DNA of 64,000 nucleotides from Ecdyonurus torrentis (lineage: Eukaryota > Arthropoda > Insecta > Ephemeroptera > Heptageniidae). The stretch spans positions 12,110,625-12,174,624 of the forward strand of contig OX439131.1 in the NCBI GenBank assembly GCA_949318235.1. The letters are read 5' to 3'. Shown here piece after piece: positions 24,619 to 38,407 of the stretch (the first letter of the stretch is position 1; every line of letters starts with the position of its first letter). Below the pieces are notes generated by a model. The model had not been told where the DNA came from and made no database searches. It saw only the letters and a program-made list of their open reading frames with translations. The translations under genes and the position numbers were made by a program.

Positions 24619-25882
24619 GGTACACAAAACTAGCTTTTTTTTAGGGGGGAGGGGGTGATGGAATATTATATTTGCAAAAGAACTAACAAATTGATAAATA
24701 TATATGAAGGATGAAAGCTAAAATTGTTGCATCTAAATCATTTTCATTAGTTGTAAATACTTCATGAAACTGTTACGTAAAATTGTTGCTTCTTAATTAT
24801 GAATAAAGTGGTTCAGCTAGGTGGAGAAATTGTAGCAGGTGCATAATATTACAAGCCAAAGAACGTGATTTCATCATAATATTTTGTTTAGAGCTTGTTG
24901 TGAAGTAGAAAAACCAGGCTTAGTTCAATGTTAGGTAAGGTCAAGTTGTGAGAATTAGTTCAAATTGACGTGATTTAAGCTAGTGCAAGAAAGTTGTATT
25001 TTCAAAAGAATTTATTACATCATTTCTTTATCTTAAAAAAATATTTTCTACTGTTATATTCTCCTTCATCATTTACTTTTAGCTTGAATGGTTTAAATTT
25101 CTGTTAAAAATTATTGTTATTTAGACTTTCCTTGCACAGTTTTAATAAGTGAAAACAATATATTGTTATATTCCCCTTAATTAAAGTAATAATAATAGTA
25201 ACGTCACTTCGTAGAAGAAATTTTGTTTGTTTATTGTACTGACCTGTTTATGATGCAGTATAAAAATTATATTCTATGTTTCTCAATGTTAATTTATAGA
25301 ATAATGTAGATTTATAATTAAATGAATGTGTTATAAATGCCCTAATATTGGCTACATTTTTATTTATTTTTTTATTTATTTAGCACATTCTCTTTTCTTG
25401 AAAAATTATTTTCTCAGATATTAGCATCACCAATCTCTTTTATATTTTAATTATTTTAACTTTATTATAGACCTATGTATTAGGGTCCTATGTCTTACTT
25501 ACTTACTTTTTTTTATTATTATTATTTTGAAAAGAGGATTTTTTTTCTCTACCTGTTTATTATATAAAACAAAAAAGAAAGAAAAATACTTGTGGAATGA
25601 CAAAGTTGAGTTATATTTTCCAAAATACTATTGAAAGTGATAGCTGTCAAATTGCCCTTAATTTTGTGAAAGATTTGCATGTTTAAAATAAAGCATCATT
25701 TAGTAAATGTTAATTGCAGATATAAAGATTTAATAGACAAACACATAGATTTTTGAAAAACTGTGTAATGGAAGACTGAGCTGTTACTGACAGTGATGCC
25801 TTGCATGTGTGAGACAAAACTCTTAACTGGTTCACCTATATCTATGTGTTTTTCCATCAACATATTTTATTTATGAATATTC

Positions 25883-26163
25883 AAGTAAAGGATAGAAATG
25901 CCAAACAAGAGCCTTATCACAGTGGAAGATCTATGGAAAGGTCTGGGTCTCCTTTGTGGCACAGAATTTAGTTATATAATGTTTGTAAAGCCAAAAGCTT
26001 TTGTCATCAATGGTGAAAGCTCACAAACAGTATATTAATAACTAATAAATACCATTAATAAACAAATACAAACATATTATAACTCAACTCTGTGCCACGT
26101 GAGACCTCCCCATAGATATTGTACTGTGGTAAGACCCTAGGTTGTATTTCTATCCTTTACTTT
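25883..26163. mobile_element. Hairpin element, family A copy 6 (degenerate)
   Basis: AAGTAAAGGATAGAAATGCC on the left and TCTATCCTTTACTTTA on the right, with inner matches GTGGCACAGA and CTCTGTGCCAC. Arms are more diverged than in copies 3 and 5. Confidence 0.65.
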
Positions 26164-26843
26164 AATCTTCATTTTCCCCTAATTATCAATAGTAATTAGT
26201 ACCTAATATTAAAAATAGCAAAATTGATGTACCATTCTTAAAAAATTGCAATTATGTGATTCAATTCGCAGAAAATTGACTAATTTTATTGATTTTGCTC
26301 TTGATGGAGAATATATTTGAGGGAGAGGGGAGGAACAAAGGCGGATTAGGTCCAATGTATGTCTATTTCACAATACATAAACGTTACCTAATATTTTTTT
26401 TTCTCGCAGCTTATTTACTAACCACCTTTCCTTAACCTCACTTTAATTTAAAGTCTAATCAACCACTAATATAATTATGCTATTTCTTGGCAGGTTAAAA
26501 AATTTGCTAACAAGTATATCTAATGTATAAATGCAGATCATCTAGACCTATTTATCTTTATATTTAATCAATTAACAACTTTTAAGTTTCAGTTTCGTAT
26601 CTTTTCCATTTAAAATGCTAAATTTTGTCACTTTTTTTATTTATTATTATTATTTAATATACAAATACACTGCTTGATTTCACTTATATTTATAACATTG
26701 TGGTGGCTCTGATATATTGTCCGGTGTTCAATTGACCTTGGCAAAAAAATATTGACAGATCGACCCTAATTTTTAGACTTTTCCCTTATAATTTGCAGCA
26801 AAATAATATTTTTCAAGAACAAATTGAAATCAGACATTATAGC

Positions 26844-27071
26844 ATATCGATCTTGTTGCGAAAAAAAGGCCTATCTCGTTTTTTGTCAGTGGAAGCAAAA
26901 GGCGTATCTCGTATTTTGTCAGTGGAAGCAAAAGGCCTATCTCGAGCGCTATCGCCATAACGTTCGGGAACGAGATAGGCCTTTTGCTTCCACTGACAAA
27001 ATATGAGATACGCCTTTTGCTTCCACTGACAAAAAACGAGATATGCCTTTTGTTCGCAATAAGATCGATAT
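26844..27071. mobile_element. Word-repeat foldback element, copy 1
   Basis: Ends ATCGATCTTGTTGCGAAA and TTCGCAATAAGATCGAT. Each arm is about three units of a 33-bp repeat (GGCCTATCTCG, then TTTTGTCAGTGGAAGC). The centre is GAGCGCTATCGCCATAACG then TTCGGGAA. Copies at 31276 and 45353 share ends, and the latter shares the centre, but the units differ. A further arm to the left (26702-26843) is shared with 22771-23095. Confidence 0.8.
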
Positions 27072-27669
27072 ATATATTAGGACACCAAGGATATTTATTT
27101 AAGACAAAAAACAAAAATCTTAAAATTGTCACAACTATATGTTAAATCAATAGAAAATTGTTTGAAAAGTATTGGAAAATATTCTAGTTATGAAACAAAG
27201 AATAAACTTCTCCATGTCGCAAATAATATAGGAACCAAAGAAAATAGTTCCAAATGATTTTCATGATATGTTGCACTTCTCTAAGGTGCAATCATTATTG
27301 ATTGTACTATGCACTTCTCCAAACTACTAACATACACAGTTGTATGCTACTGCGAGGTGTTGGGAAATGTGGATATGGCATGTACCAGCTTATGCTTACC
27401 ACCACCAACTTTGCTGCAAGTCTTGCTGCTTATACTTGTGTTAAAATAGGAATTAATTATTTCATCTCTGCATATAGTTTGTTTTTTTGTTTTGTTTTTT
27501 TCCTTAATTGAACATAATATTTTAAGCCATATGTAAGCAATAGTTCTGCATTTAAAGTATATAGTATCTGATAAGAGGTCTATGTATCAGAGTAGAGCTG
27601 TTGGTGGCTGAGTGGTTTGCTGGTTTGCAGGGCCTCTCCACTAGTCTGCTGATTGGGTACATCTTGCAG

Positions 27670-27782
27670 GCTCTGATGACGAATGGGGAAGCCCAGATGA
27701 CTCACGGAAATTGTTGGACCCAGATAATGAAGACGAAGAAAATGATCCTTATTTTCATAGTACATCAACTACACCAGTGTAA
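27670..27782 (+). CDS. Candidate alternative C-terminal exon of CEPT
   Basis: A strongly acidic 36-codon frame (SDDEWGSPDDSRKLL, then DPDNEDEENDPYF) after the acceptor ATCTTGCAG, ending in TAA with AATAAA 92 bases later (27874). It needs a phase-1 donor; AAATG|GTACTG at 23471/23472 in the last CEPT exon is phase-1 and would replace the last 20 residues of the short form. Acidic cytosolic tails are plausible on this enzyme. Other possibilities are a terminal exon of an unseen gene or chance. No intervening exon was found. Confidence 0.45.
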
Positions 27783-28020
27783 CATATATCAATGCAGCAT
27801 AAAATAATTTGTGAAGAGAAAACCTTATAGACTGATGTAATAATCAGTTATTCAAGTGTGCTATTTTGTAAATAATAAAACTCTGTATCCTACCTCTTTT
27901 CCTATACAGGTCTCAAGTGTTAAAAGGTGGGAGAGGGTTGTTAAAATATTTATAGATTTATATTGTTTTTATTGTATCTTAATTAATTTAAATTATAAAA
28001 TTATATTTTTTGTTCATTTA

Positions 28021-28067
<47 letters not shown>

Positions 28068-28821
28068 CATCTTCTATAACCAAATAAGCAAAAGGTAGAA
28101 TACCTGATAATGTTTAACTTTCAGAAATCTTGCTTAGAAATTTAATTTCACTCCAAGTTGTTCACTCAGATTGAAATACTTTGTGTTGATTTCGTATTAT
28201 TAGAAATCACATTGTAATTGCAGGTTTAGAAACAGTTTTGCTACAATTGCAAATAATTTAATTAGTAAACACCTACTTCTCTAATCATTAAGCTTTTAAA
28301 GATGTATAGTTAAATCCACTGCCCATTCAGAAAAGCTTGAGCTGGGAAAAATATATAATATATTTCCTTCATAAAATACATGTTATAAAAGTCTATGTAC
28401 CTTCTAAGTTTTTTTTTTTTTTTTTTTTATGTTTATTATAATTTTTTTTAAAGGTTAAATTTTAGATAGAAGAATATCTATTCAAAGTGAAAAGTTAAAA
28501 TGTTGTATTTTTGTTTTATTATCATTATTATTATTTTTAAATGTGTTAGTAAAAATGTATTATTATTAGCAGTGCTATGTTGGCCATAAATGGTAATTAA
28601 AAAAATAAATTAATAAACCTTAATAAATAAGTTATCAATAAAGTGTGCTCATCATAACCTTTTTGATACTTTCTTGTCTTGTAATATTATTATCTTTAAT
28701 TAAAAATGAATGTCAAATCAATGAAAAAAATAAACCATATTTAAATAACAACCACAATTTATTTTAATCTAATTTACTGTACATGGGAGGGTGGAAACAG
28801 CCCACCAACTAACTAAATTTT
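27783..28821. other. Convergent intergenic region CEPT / NDUFB5
   Basis: AT-rich 3' flanks of two convergent genes. Contains a (TA)n run at about 28025-28063, poly-T near 28410, and the NDUFB5 poly(A) signal (TTTATT on the plus strand at 28758). No gene seen. Confidence 0.6.
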
Positions 28822-31800
28822 CTAAAGATCTCCTTTGCGATCACTAGTTTTTTGTGTCTCGTCCTGCATAATACGATAGTATTTGGTAATAGCAGGTCGA
28901 TAATAGTAAGCCTGGTAATCTTGGCGCTCGTTCATCTTCTCTCTTACTTGTTTCTCAAGTTTCCTAAACAATCAAACAAAAAGTTACATGCTGCAATAAT
29001 TTAAATAATAGAGAAGAAGTCTTACCTCAGCCTGCGTTTCTCATCCTCCTCATAAAGCAAATGCATGTATTTCTCATACTCTTGCTGGGGGCTGTTATAC
29101 ACATATCGAGCAAAGAATCTCTGGATTGGATGCTGAAAATTCAGGAGAAAGTAAAGAATACATAAGCAAGTAATTATTCACTTTATCTATAAAGTCAAAT
29201 TTTGCTTTTCCTACCCCAGTGTCAACATACAAAGCGATGTAACTAGCGTGAATCACGATACTATGTGCAGTCGGTAGGCGTAGTGCTCTCGCGATCTTTC
29301 TAGAGTTGGGGAACTCTGGGAAGTGAGGGAGGACACTATTGCTTGCTGGCTGCCTGTCTTACACCCCTCTTAGACACGATTTTATATTACAGTGTGAGGA
29401 TGAGAGGTTTTAAACAGCAAGCCGAGTTTGCGAGCGCGATTTTAACCAATCAGCGCGTGCAGCTGCGGGGGCATCGCGTATAAAAACGCGACTGCCACTT
29501 GCTTCCTCAGCTCAGTCAGTTAGCAGATGTGGTGTGAGCCATCTCTAGCTGTACAGAGCTCTCTGCCGAGCCTTACTGATGAGTCCTAGGTAAAGGATGA
29601 AACCGGTCTAAGGCAAAGAGTAAGTCTGATGCTGTTTTATAATGTTGTGTCTTTGACGGAGTGTGAGAACGTGAGATGCTAGGCACATCGTATTTTATTT
29701 TGACACTATACCTCCATCCCTTTAACGTCTACTTTTTAACTAGCTAAAGCTAGAATATTTGATCCCTAGTCCCAATTTACTATTTAAATTAGAGAATTTT
29801 CGCGTTTTATTAATTTTCAATTCAACGTGCTCTAATCTCTACTAACTATTTTCTAAATATTTTTTTAAACTTATTTATCTATAAAGTCAAATTGAGGTGC
29901 ATTCAAATAATTTGTCAATTCAAGAATGTGCTGCAAACATTAATGCTGTTCGTAAACCCTGTTCTCTTGCACCAAAAATTGCGCATTCCATTTGAATAAC
30001 CATAGGCGATCGTCATTTTTGGTGCAGAGAACAGGGTTTACGAACAGCATTACTTACTATTACAACCCTTCATTTAAAAATAATAATACATAATAGGCTA
30101 CATAATACATAATAATGTAATAGGCTAATAATAATAATAAAGGTTTTGAGTAATCCTCACAGGTATTAACTTTTATTTTAGTAAATTATAGTAAGCAGGT
30201 CACAGGAAAGAATGTAAAAAACAAATAACATACCACAATGAGATCCATAACTATTAGTTAACGGTATAATGATTATTTAAGAAACGGGGTTAGATGGATG
30301 TCACCCTTAAAACATCTTAAAGGGCTGTAAGCTGCAACCTCTAGTTAAAACTTAGTTATATATTTTTTAATTGTTGCAACAATCAAAATAACAACTTAAC
30401 TACGGGTTAATTAGTTAGTTAGCTTTGCAGCTTACAGGGTCAGTCAATGTATTATTACGGTATATATTTGTGCAAACTGTGCCATCAAGATCTTCACCTA
30501 GCTACAGACCTCTTTGTGGTGCAAGAGGCTCTTTTTGTTTTTCCTATTCTTTGCTTTGTTAATACATCCAAACTGGAGTAGTTTTTAATTTCCTTTAATT
30601 AAATTAATAAATATTAAGGACAAATCGACTATACGATGTAAGATGATTGATAATTAAATAGATTTGATAGAAAAACACATAGATTATAGATTAGGAAAAT
30701 TGGGGAATGGAAGATAGTATGCATAGCGAGTGCTCACTGACAGAGACGCCATGGTAGAGAAAAATTCCTAACCTAGGCCGAAAAGAATTTTACAGCATAT
30801 GTACTAGTCACTGATATTGGTCTGTAGAAATCAAGAGTTCTCTTCCAGACTACTAGGCTGGAGGTACGGCAAGGATTTCTCTCTTCTTGCAATGCTTATG
30901 AGTCCCAGTAAGTAATGTAAGTAGATAACTATGTAATCCAGAGAGGATTCTCGCTGAAAAGTACTGGTCAGCTGGAGACGTGTATTGCGGGTCAAAATAA
31001 CATTGATCAAATGGGCAACAAAATATAACTTCCAGGATAAAATAAATTAAAAGCAACAGAAAATTGAGCAACGATATTCTCTTATTTGGATTACCTACCA
31101 ATAGAAATACCTTACCAGTAAGGACGGAACAGCTGTCTATGGCTAGAGATGAGGTGCTGAAAATGACAGTGTGCTACACGCAATGCTCAAGATGCCATCT
31201 AAACCAAATGCAAGCCAAAACTACCTAATGCTCGCTTTTTATACAGCAATAGACACAATAGGAACAGCTATTGGTATATCGATGGTGTTGCGGCTAAACC
31301 ACGCTTCTACATTTAGCGTGTTTCCTTACTTTCACGCATCTACGTTTATCGCGATAGCCATAAAAACGCGTATCTACATTTATCGCGACAACAGGTAAAC
31401 ACATTTCTACATAGGAAAACAGGTGTAGAAATGTGTTTACCTGTTGTCGCGATAAATGTAGATACGCATTTTCATGGCTATCGCGATAAACGTAGATGCG
31501 TGAAAGAAAGGAAACACGCTAAAAGTAGAAGCATGGTTTAGCCGCAACACCATCGATATGCTTAATTAATTAATGCTATTTACATTGATTTTTTTGGGCC
31601 TGGGTTAGAAATTATTTTCTGTGCCATGGCATCCCTGTCAGTCTAAGTTCATTACTATCTCCCTTTCTCCATTTTTTGTTTCTAATCTATCGATATGTGT
31701 TTTTCTATCAAATCTTTTAATTTATTATTCTGCTCTTGGATGCTTACTCTGTGATATTCCCAGAACTTCGGAACATATCCTTCAGGAGCCTCTGCCAGTT

Positions 31801-32802
31801 GAGCTGGTCCTATGAAGATGTTTGCATAAAGGATCACTCCAGAAATAGGGATTAGTCCCACCATGACATAGTAATGTGCCATATCCTTGAACTTGTGCCA
31901 TTGCCAGCGTGATGCAGTGATGGGCATAGTGTTATGGCCACCTCCACCATGGCGCACTTGTTGAACTGTCAACACAAAACAGAATACACAATACAAAAAT
32001 ACAGTACGTGTAGGAGGATCTAGACATGTTTATTCTGTATACAGTAATGACTAGGCTGTGCAAAGAATAATAATAAAATCTTCAATCATATATCATAATA
32101 AAAATTCATGACCAACAACAGCCAGCTTCATCATAGGGTAGTTGTGAGCTGCCTATACAAATTGTTCTCATATGATATGTGTATATACAAACATACATAC
32201 ATATCTGTGCATATACATATGTGCATACATAAATATGTACATACTAAATATACATATGTACATAATGTTGTGTTGTAACATATGTATGTACCGAAATGAA
32301 ATGAATAACCTGCAATTTTAGTGATGCTTTTCAGTCTATAGTTGTGCAGGTTTCTCATTTCCTTGCGGTACATGGTACATACTACATACATACGTACATA
32401 CGTACATATACTTACATATTTATGTGTGCTTTATGCATATGCACACACATCACGTTGATACATACCAAAGTTAGCTGGTAAAGAATGTGTAGATGTAAGT
32501 ACTTACATATAAACGCGAACAAATTTTAATTACAAAAGTATAAAGCGATAAAATGAATAATTGAATATGAAGAATTTTACTACATACGGACCATTGCAGA
32601 GACGAGATCGAAGAACGACGGGATATTGAAAACGTATTAATTGAGTTGCTGTCCGCACACGGCCATAGTTTTTTTTGTTTTAAAATTACTTACCTAGAGT
32701 ATTTCTTAAGGTAGGCACAGCAGTTTGGTCAAATAAATTTGATACATTTCGTAAAACAGCAGAATTCGGCCGTATTTTGACCAAACTACTCCAACCAGCC
32801 AT
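28822..32802 (-). CDS. NDUFB5: NADH dehydrogenase (ubiquinone) 1 beta subcomplex subunit 5
   Basis: Accessory subunit of mitochondrial complex I. Four exons on the minus strand: 32802-32694, 31965-31748, 29132-29026, 28963-28822, joining in frame to 191 residues (mammalian NDUFB5 is about 189). The first about 22 residues are basic and free of acidic residues, as expected of a mitochondrial presequence. One membrane helix lies near residues 67-88, followed by the family core NIFIGPAQLAEAPEGYVP and FWEYHRHPIQRFFARY, then a charged C-terminal helix. Poly(A) signal about 60 bases after the stop. Introns contain the ribozyme-bearing element, two MITE-like elements and a word-repeat foldback. The start ATG sits 390 bp from the divergent TTLL1 start, so the two probably share a promoter region. 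Confidence 0.95.
29446..29521 (+). promoter_or_regulatory. CCAAT/TATA/initiator promoter inside the ribozyme element
   Basis: AACCAATCAG (CCAAT box) starts at about 29444, TATAAAA is at 29479-29485, and overlapping TCAG/TCAGTC/TCAGTT motifs, matching the arthropod initiator, lie at 29507-29521, about 30-38 bases after the TATA box. Spacing is that of a normal RNA polymerase II core promoter. In copy 2 the TATA box has become CATATACAA. Confidence 0.6.
29561..29620 (+). ncRNA. Type I hammerhead ribozyme
   Basis: All conserved core positions are present. CTGATGA is at 29576-29582. Stem II is GTCCT pairing with AGGAT (29583-29587 and 29594-29598) with a 6-base loop. GAAA is at 29599-29602. Stem III is the self-complementary ACCGGT at 29602-29607, and the cleavage base is C 29608 in the triplet GTC. 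Stem I pairs GCCTTA (29570-29575) with TAAGGC (29609-29614); after an internal loop CTCT pairs with AGAG (29561-29564 and 29617-29620). Because stem III has no loop, activity as a dimer is expected, as in hammerheads of Penelope-like elements and retrozymes. Confidence 0.88.
29941..30052. mobile_element. 112-bp MITE, copy 1 (TA flanks)
   Basis: Terminal inverted repeat ATGCTGTTCGTAAACCCTG with its complement, flanked by TA. An inverted copy of equal length is at 62208-62319; the central sequence (GGCGATCGTCAT) is reversed between them. In NDUFB5 intron 3. Confidence 0.85.
30220..30595. mobile_element. Degenerate hairpin element related to family A copy 2
   Basis: The right end AAGAGGCTCTTTTTG then TCCTATTCTTTGCTTTG and tag-like AACTGGAGTAGTTTTTAATT resemble copy 2; the left end (ACCACAATGAGATCC) is recognisable only in part. 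Confidence 0.4.
30911..31114. repeat. Dispersed ~205-bp repeat, copy 2
   Basis: Same orientation and nearly the same sequence as 12599-12801. The minus strand has a readable stretch (FCCPFDQ, then FDPQYTSPADQYFSA) that is broken by an indel in the other copy, so it may derive from a coding sequence of an unknown element. Confidence 0.8.
31276..31558. mobile_element. Word-repeat foldback element, copy 2
   Basis: Ends ATATCGATGGTGTTGCGGC and GCCGCAACACCATCGATAT match the ends of 26844-27071. The arms consist of variants of a different word (CTACATTTATCGCGA and relatives). Arms of about 130 bp pair almost perfectly. In NDUFB5 intron 3. Confidence 0.8.
32288..32371. repeat. 84-bp element bounded by GTACCG inside a TACA microsatellite, copy 1
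   Basis: Starts GTACCGAAATGAAATG and ends TTCCTTGCGGTAC, with TACATA-type microsatellite on both sides. An inverted copy is at 60775-60848. Confidence 0.65.
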
Positions 32803-35276
<2,474 letters not shown>

Positions 35277-36509
35277 GAATTGCTCCACAAGCAGTAATTC
35301 CATTGCATAAGCTGTTGCTGTTACACTGCAGTCTAGTTTCATTCACATGGAATGTAAATTAGACTTCTATCGAAATTACTCAACAGATATTGACAGAAAC
35401 CGGAGGTAATGCTATATTTGCATTTTCGCCCCATTCACAGGAGAAAGCGTTCCATGCATGCGCACATTGTCCCAACTTTGTTAATTATGTAGCTGTGTCA
35501 TGTGAATTATAATTAATGCAAATCAGTTGAGTTATACTAGTAGTTAAAATAAACTATTTACCGCTCTGCTTAAAATATATGTATTTTTATAAACTATTAT
35601 AATTATATTAACTCTTGTTAACTTTTTATTATTACCCTATTATTAGGCCTATAATGAACATTATCCAACATAATAACATTAATAATAACTATAGTAATGT
35701 TATCCAAATTAATTCTGTAGTATAGAAAAAAATATATTTAAATAAATAGAACACTATTCATTGCCAAAAAATATAATAAAATACTGTGTTTTGCATATAA
35801 TTAAGTTATATAAATTTGCAAATTACTATATAATTTTAAATGCTTACATTAGTGGCTTTGTTATAAATGAAGTTATTACATTAATTTTAAAAGTAAATTA
35901 TTACTGTTACAATTTGTTATTATATACAGGAGAAAAAAAGCGATTAATTGATACTAATAAATTAAAAGAAAAGGGTAGTAAAGAGACCACCATTACGCAA
36001 CTAGCATGTAGAAAAATACGCATAGCTTTAATGTATGAACATATAGGCAATAGAATAATGAAAGGTAGCTTAAAATCAGGTTGAAACGATTGAAAATTAT
36101 CACGATGGATTTTTGTTACGTTATAACGTGAGCTTTTTACTATATTTTTCTTTTAAATTTTTATTATAATTAATTAAAAATTTACAATAATTTTGGCTCT
36201 ATATCATTTTAGAGGCAGGGGTGCAATGTTTATGGATATCCATATAAAATAAAATCCATAGTAAATAAAATCCTGGAGTTTGGGTCCCAGAATAGAAAGT
36301 CTTTAGGAGCAAAGAAGAAGAAGGGGGTGATATGATATAGCTTGCTGTTATAGTATAGAGCACTATTAGCATTATTGTGAAATAATTTTAATTATTGGTA
36401 TAAAATTTAATACTTCGTAATAAAGATAGTTCACAATTAAATTTGTTTCAGATTAAAAATATAGCAATGTGTAAACGTGACTTAAAAAATGTATGTAAAT
36501 CTAATACCC

Positions 36510-36870
36510 AAGCAAGACAGAGGAAAATTATAAGGGCTTAACCATAGTGAAGGTATGTCCTATAGTTTAAAGAAAATCTTGCTTGCCAGAGATAATCAAT
36601 ACATGGTAGCTTTTGGCACAATACTCTCTACAAGAGAACTGTAGTATCTGTGTGTGCACGCCTTCGTCAGTCTTTTCACCTCTTTAAGTCTGAAATGTCT
36701 GATGAAAGTACACACACTACTGTGATTCTCTTTGACTAATGTGACTAAAGCTACCAATGTGTTTATTATCTCTGTGCTAGCAAGATTTTCAATGAACTAT
36801 ACTAGTATAGGATTCTCTTTACTATGTAAAGATCCTTGGTAATTTTCTGTACCCACTCCTTTTAATTTCA
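36510..36870. mobile_element. Hairpin element, family A copy 8 (divergent)
   Basis: Left ATAAGGGCTTAACCATAGTG and right CACTCCTTTTAATTTC are worn ends; the inner part AATGTGTTTATTATCTCTG then TGCTAGCAAGATTTTC is the same as in copy 1. Confidence 0.6.
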
Positions 36871-37571
36871 AAACTCATGAAGTACTCTTAAATCATAAAA
36901 ATCATTCACTCTCACGCTAGTGAAAGAATGAACCTCCTTTCAAAGCACCACATGATAATCCTTTACCATGTAGTTACAGTAATGTTGGATTTCATTCTTT
37001 CACTACAATGGGTATAAAGTAGATGAGCTTTTAGTAGAAAGAAACACAAACCAAAAGTGTATGAACAATGTTAAGTTATTTTATTCAGGGCTATGAAATT
37101 TCTATCTAAATGTTCCCAACTCCCAACAGCTTATATCCCATTCCCTCTCTATGTATTTTACATAATATATTAACCCCAATTCTAATTTATATTATTATGT
37201 TGATAACTTGATATGCCCTTTTTTCTCTGGCTTTTACAATGACATGTATATTGAAGATCGTAACAACAATAAAATCGCCTTTATTATTATATGGCATTTT
37301 TTTAGTTGTTGATGCTATGTATGTAATTTTAAAATAAAAGAAAAAGTATATCATTTTGTGTCTTTTATTATGAATTTGTCATAAATAATAGACAATAGTA
37401 ACTATATAATAATATAATTATAAGTAATAAATTTATTTAATTCAATAATTTCATAAATTACAAATAAAATAAAAAATTCATCTTGATAACATTATAGTTG
37501 AGACTACTAAATTGTTGTAAATTAAATTACAGTTTTTTCAACTAATAAATAATTCTGTGGTAGGGGAGGGT

Positions 37572-37795
37572 AAAGCAAACTATATTAACGGTCGTTTCTA
37601 CTACAAGCAAGATTGACCCATAAGCAAAAATCTTAGCAACGGATCAACAACGAAAAGGTTTTTAGGAACCTTTATCCATAACAACACATGTAATTTTGAG
37701 GTTTTTAACGGATTTTTTATAACAATGGAAACAAATTTGTCGATCTTGCTTGTAGGAGAAGCCGTAAATATAGTATGCTTTAGGGGAGGGGAAGA
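37572..37795. mobile_element. Inverted-repeat element
   Basis: About 55-bp imperfect arms: CTACTACAAGCAAGATTGA on the left, TCGATCTTGCTTGTAGGAG on the right, with outer partners GGGAGGGTAAAGCAAACTA and TAGTATGCTTTAGGGGAGG. The open frame across it is probably a shadow. Confidence 0.7.
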
Positions 37796-38207
37796 CAAGT
37801 ATATAGGCAACAATATCTGTAAATCTCCAGTATATTATATAATATAATTTAGTTTTTTTCTTCTTCTTTCAATTGTAAATAGGGATTTTTTTTCCATGCT
37901 CTTTACTTCAGACATTTTCCCACTACTTGCTAATACAGCAAATCATATATTTTTTCCAAAAAATAAAAAATAAAAAATTATAATATTAATAAAAATCAGG
38001 TATTTTTTTACATTAAAAGTTTGTACATTGGCAATTTATTAATTTTATTTAAAATATTTTATTTTTTCAAGAGAAACATTTGTTTATTAACTTTAAAAAG
38101 GCATTTGTTTTACAGCCAAGTTGTACCTAGCTTATATTTTGTTTTCCCTGGTGCTTTTGTGACAACATGCCAAGTATTTGTTATACAAGTTACCCTATGG
38201 ATGGTAG

Positions 38208-38407
38208 NNNNNNNNNNNNNNNNNNNNNNNNNNNNNNNNNNNNNNNNNNNNNNNNNNNNNNNNNNNNNNNNNNNNNNNNNNNNNNNNNNNNNNNNNNNNN
38301 NNNNNNNNNNNNNNNNNNNNNNNNNNNNNNNNNNNNNNNNNNNNNNNNNNNNNNNNNNNNNNNNNNNNNNNNNNNNNNNNNNNNNNNNNNNNNNNNNNNN
38401 NNNNNNN
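38208..38407. other. Assembly gap, 200 N
   Basis: Exactly 200 N, probably a placeholder length. The left edge is open on both strands for about 100 bases (plus: acceptor-like TGTTTTACAG then a hydrophobic frame; minus: a frame ending at a TAA/TAG near 38110), so an exon could be hidden here. The right side is AT-rich and soon reaches poly-G (38565-38583), a likely cause of the break. Confidence 0.95.

Larger units (their letters stand above)
23534..27669. other. CEPT 3' region and repeat-rich spacer
   Basis: Short-isoform 3' UTR with AATAAA at 23671, then AT-rich sequence with two hairpin elements (24369-24618, 25883-26163) and one word-exchanging foldback (26702-27071). It would be an intron if the exon at 27670 is used. 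No other convincing exon was seen. Confidence 0.5.
29218..29707 (+). mobile_element. Ribozyme-bearing inverted-repeat element, copy 1 (intact)
   Basis: Ends AGTGTCAACATACAAAGCG and TTTTATTTTGACACT; beyond the first bases both ends share a CGATGT-CTAGC segment. It is GC-richer than its surroundings. In order it contains a CCAAT box, a TATA box, initiator-like TCAGT motifs and a hammerhead ribozyme. It aligns over its whole length with 17444-18969 (opposite strand, interrupted). No clear target duplication was found and there is no protein frame. It lies in NDUFB5 intron 3, antisense to the gene. Confidence 0.75.

Noticed and set aside
26824..27132. Regularly spaced about 33-bp repeats that might be read as a CRISPR array
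   Set aside because: The units are inverted around a centre, the sequence is eukaryotic, and the same structure recurs as a foldback element.
35761..36084. 107-codon plus frame downstream of TTLL1
   Set aside because: Mostly AT-driven Ile/Tyr/Lys with no family features; only its acceptor is of interest as a possible alternative TTLL1 end.
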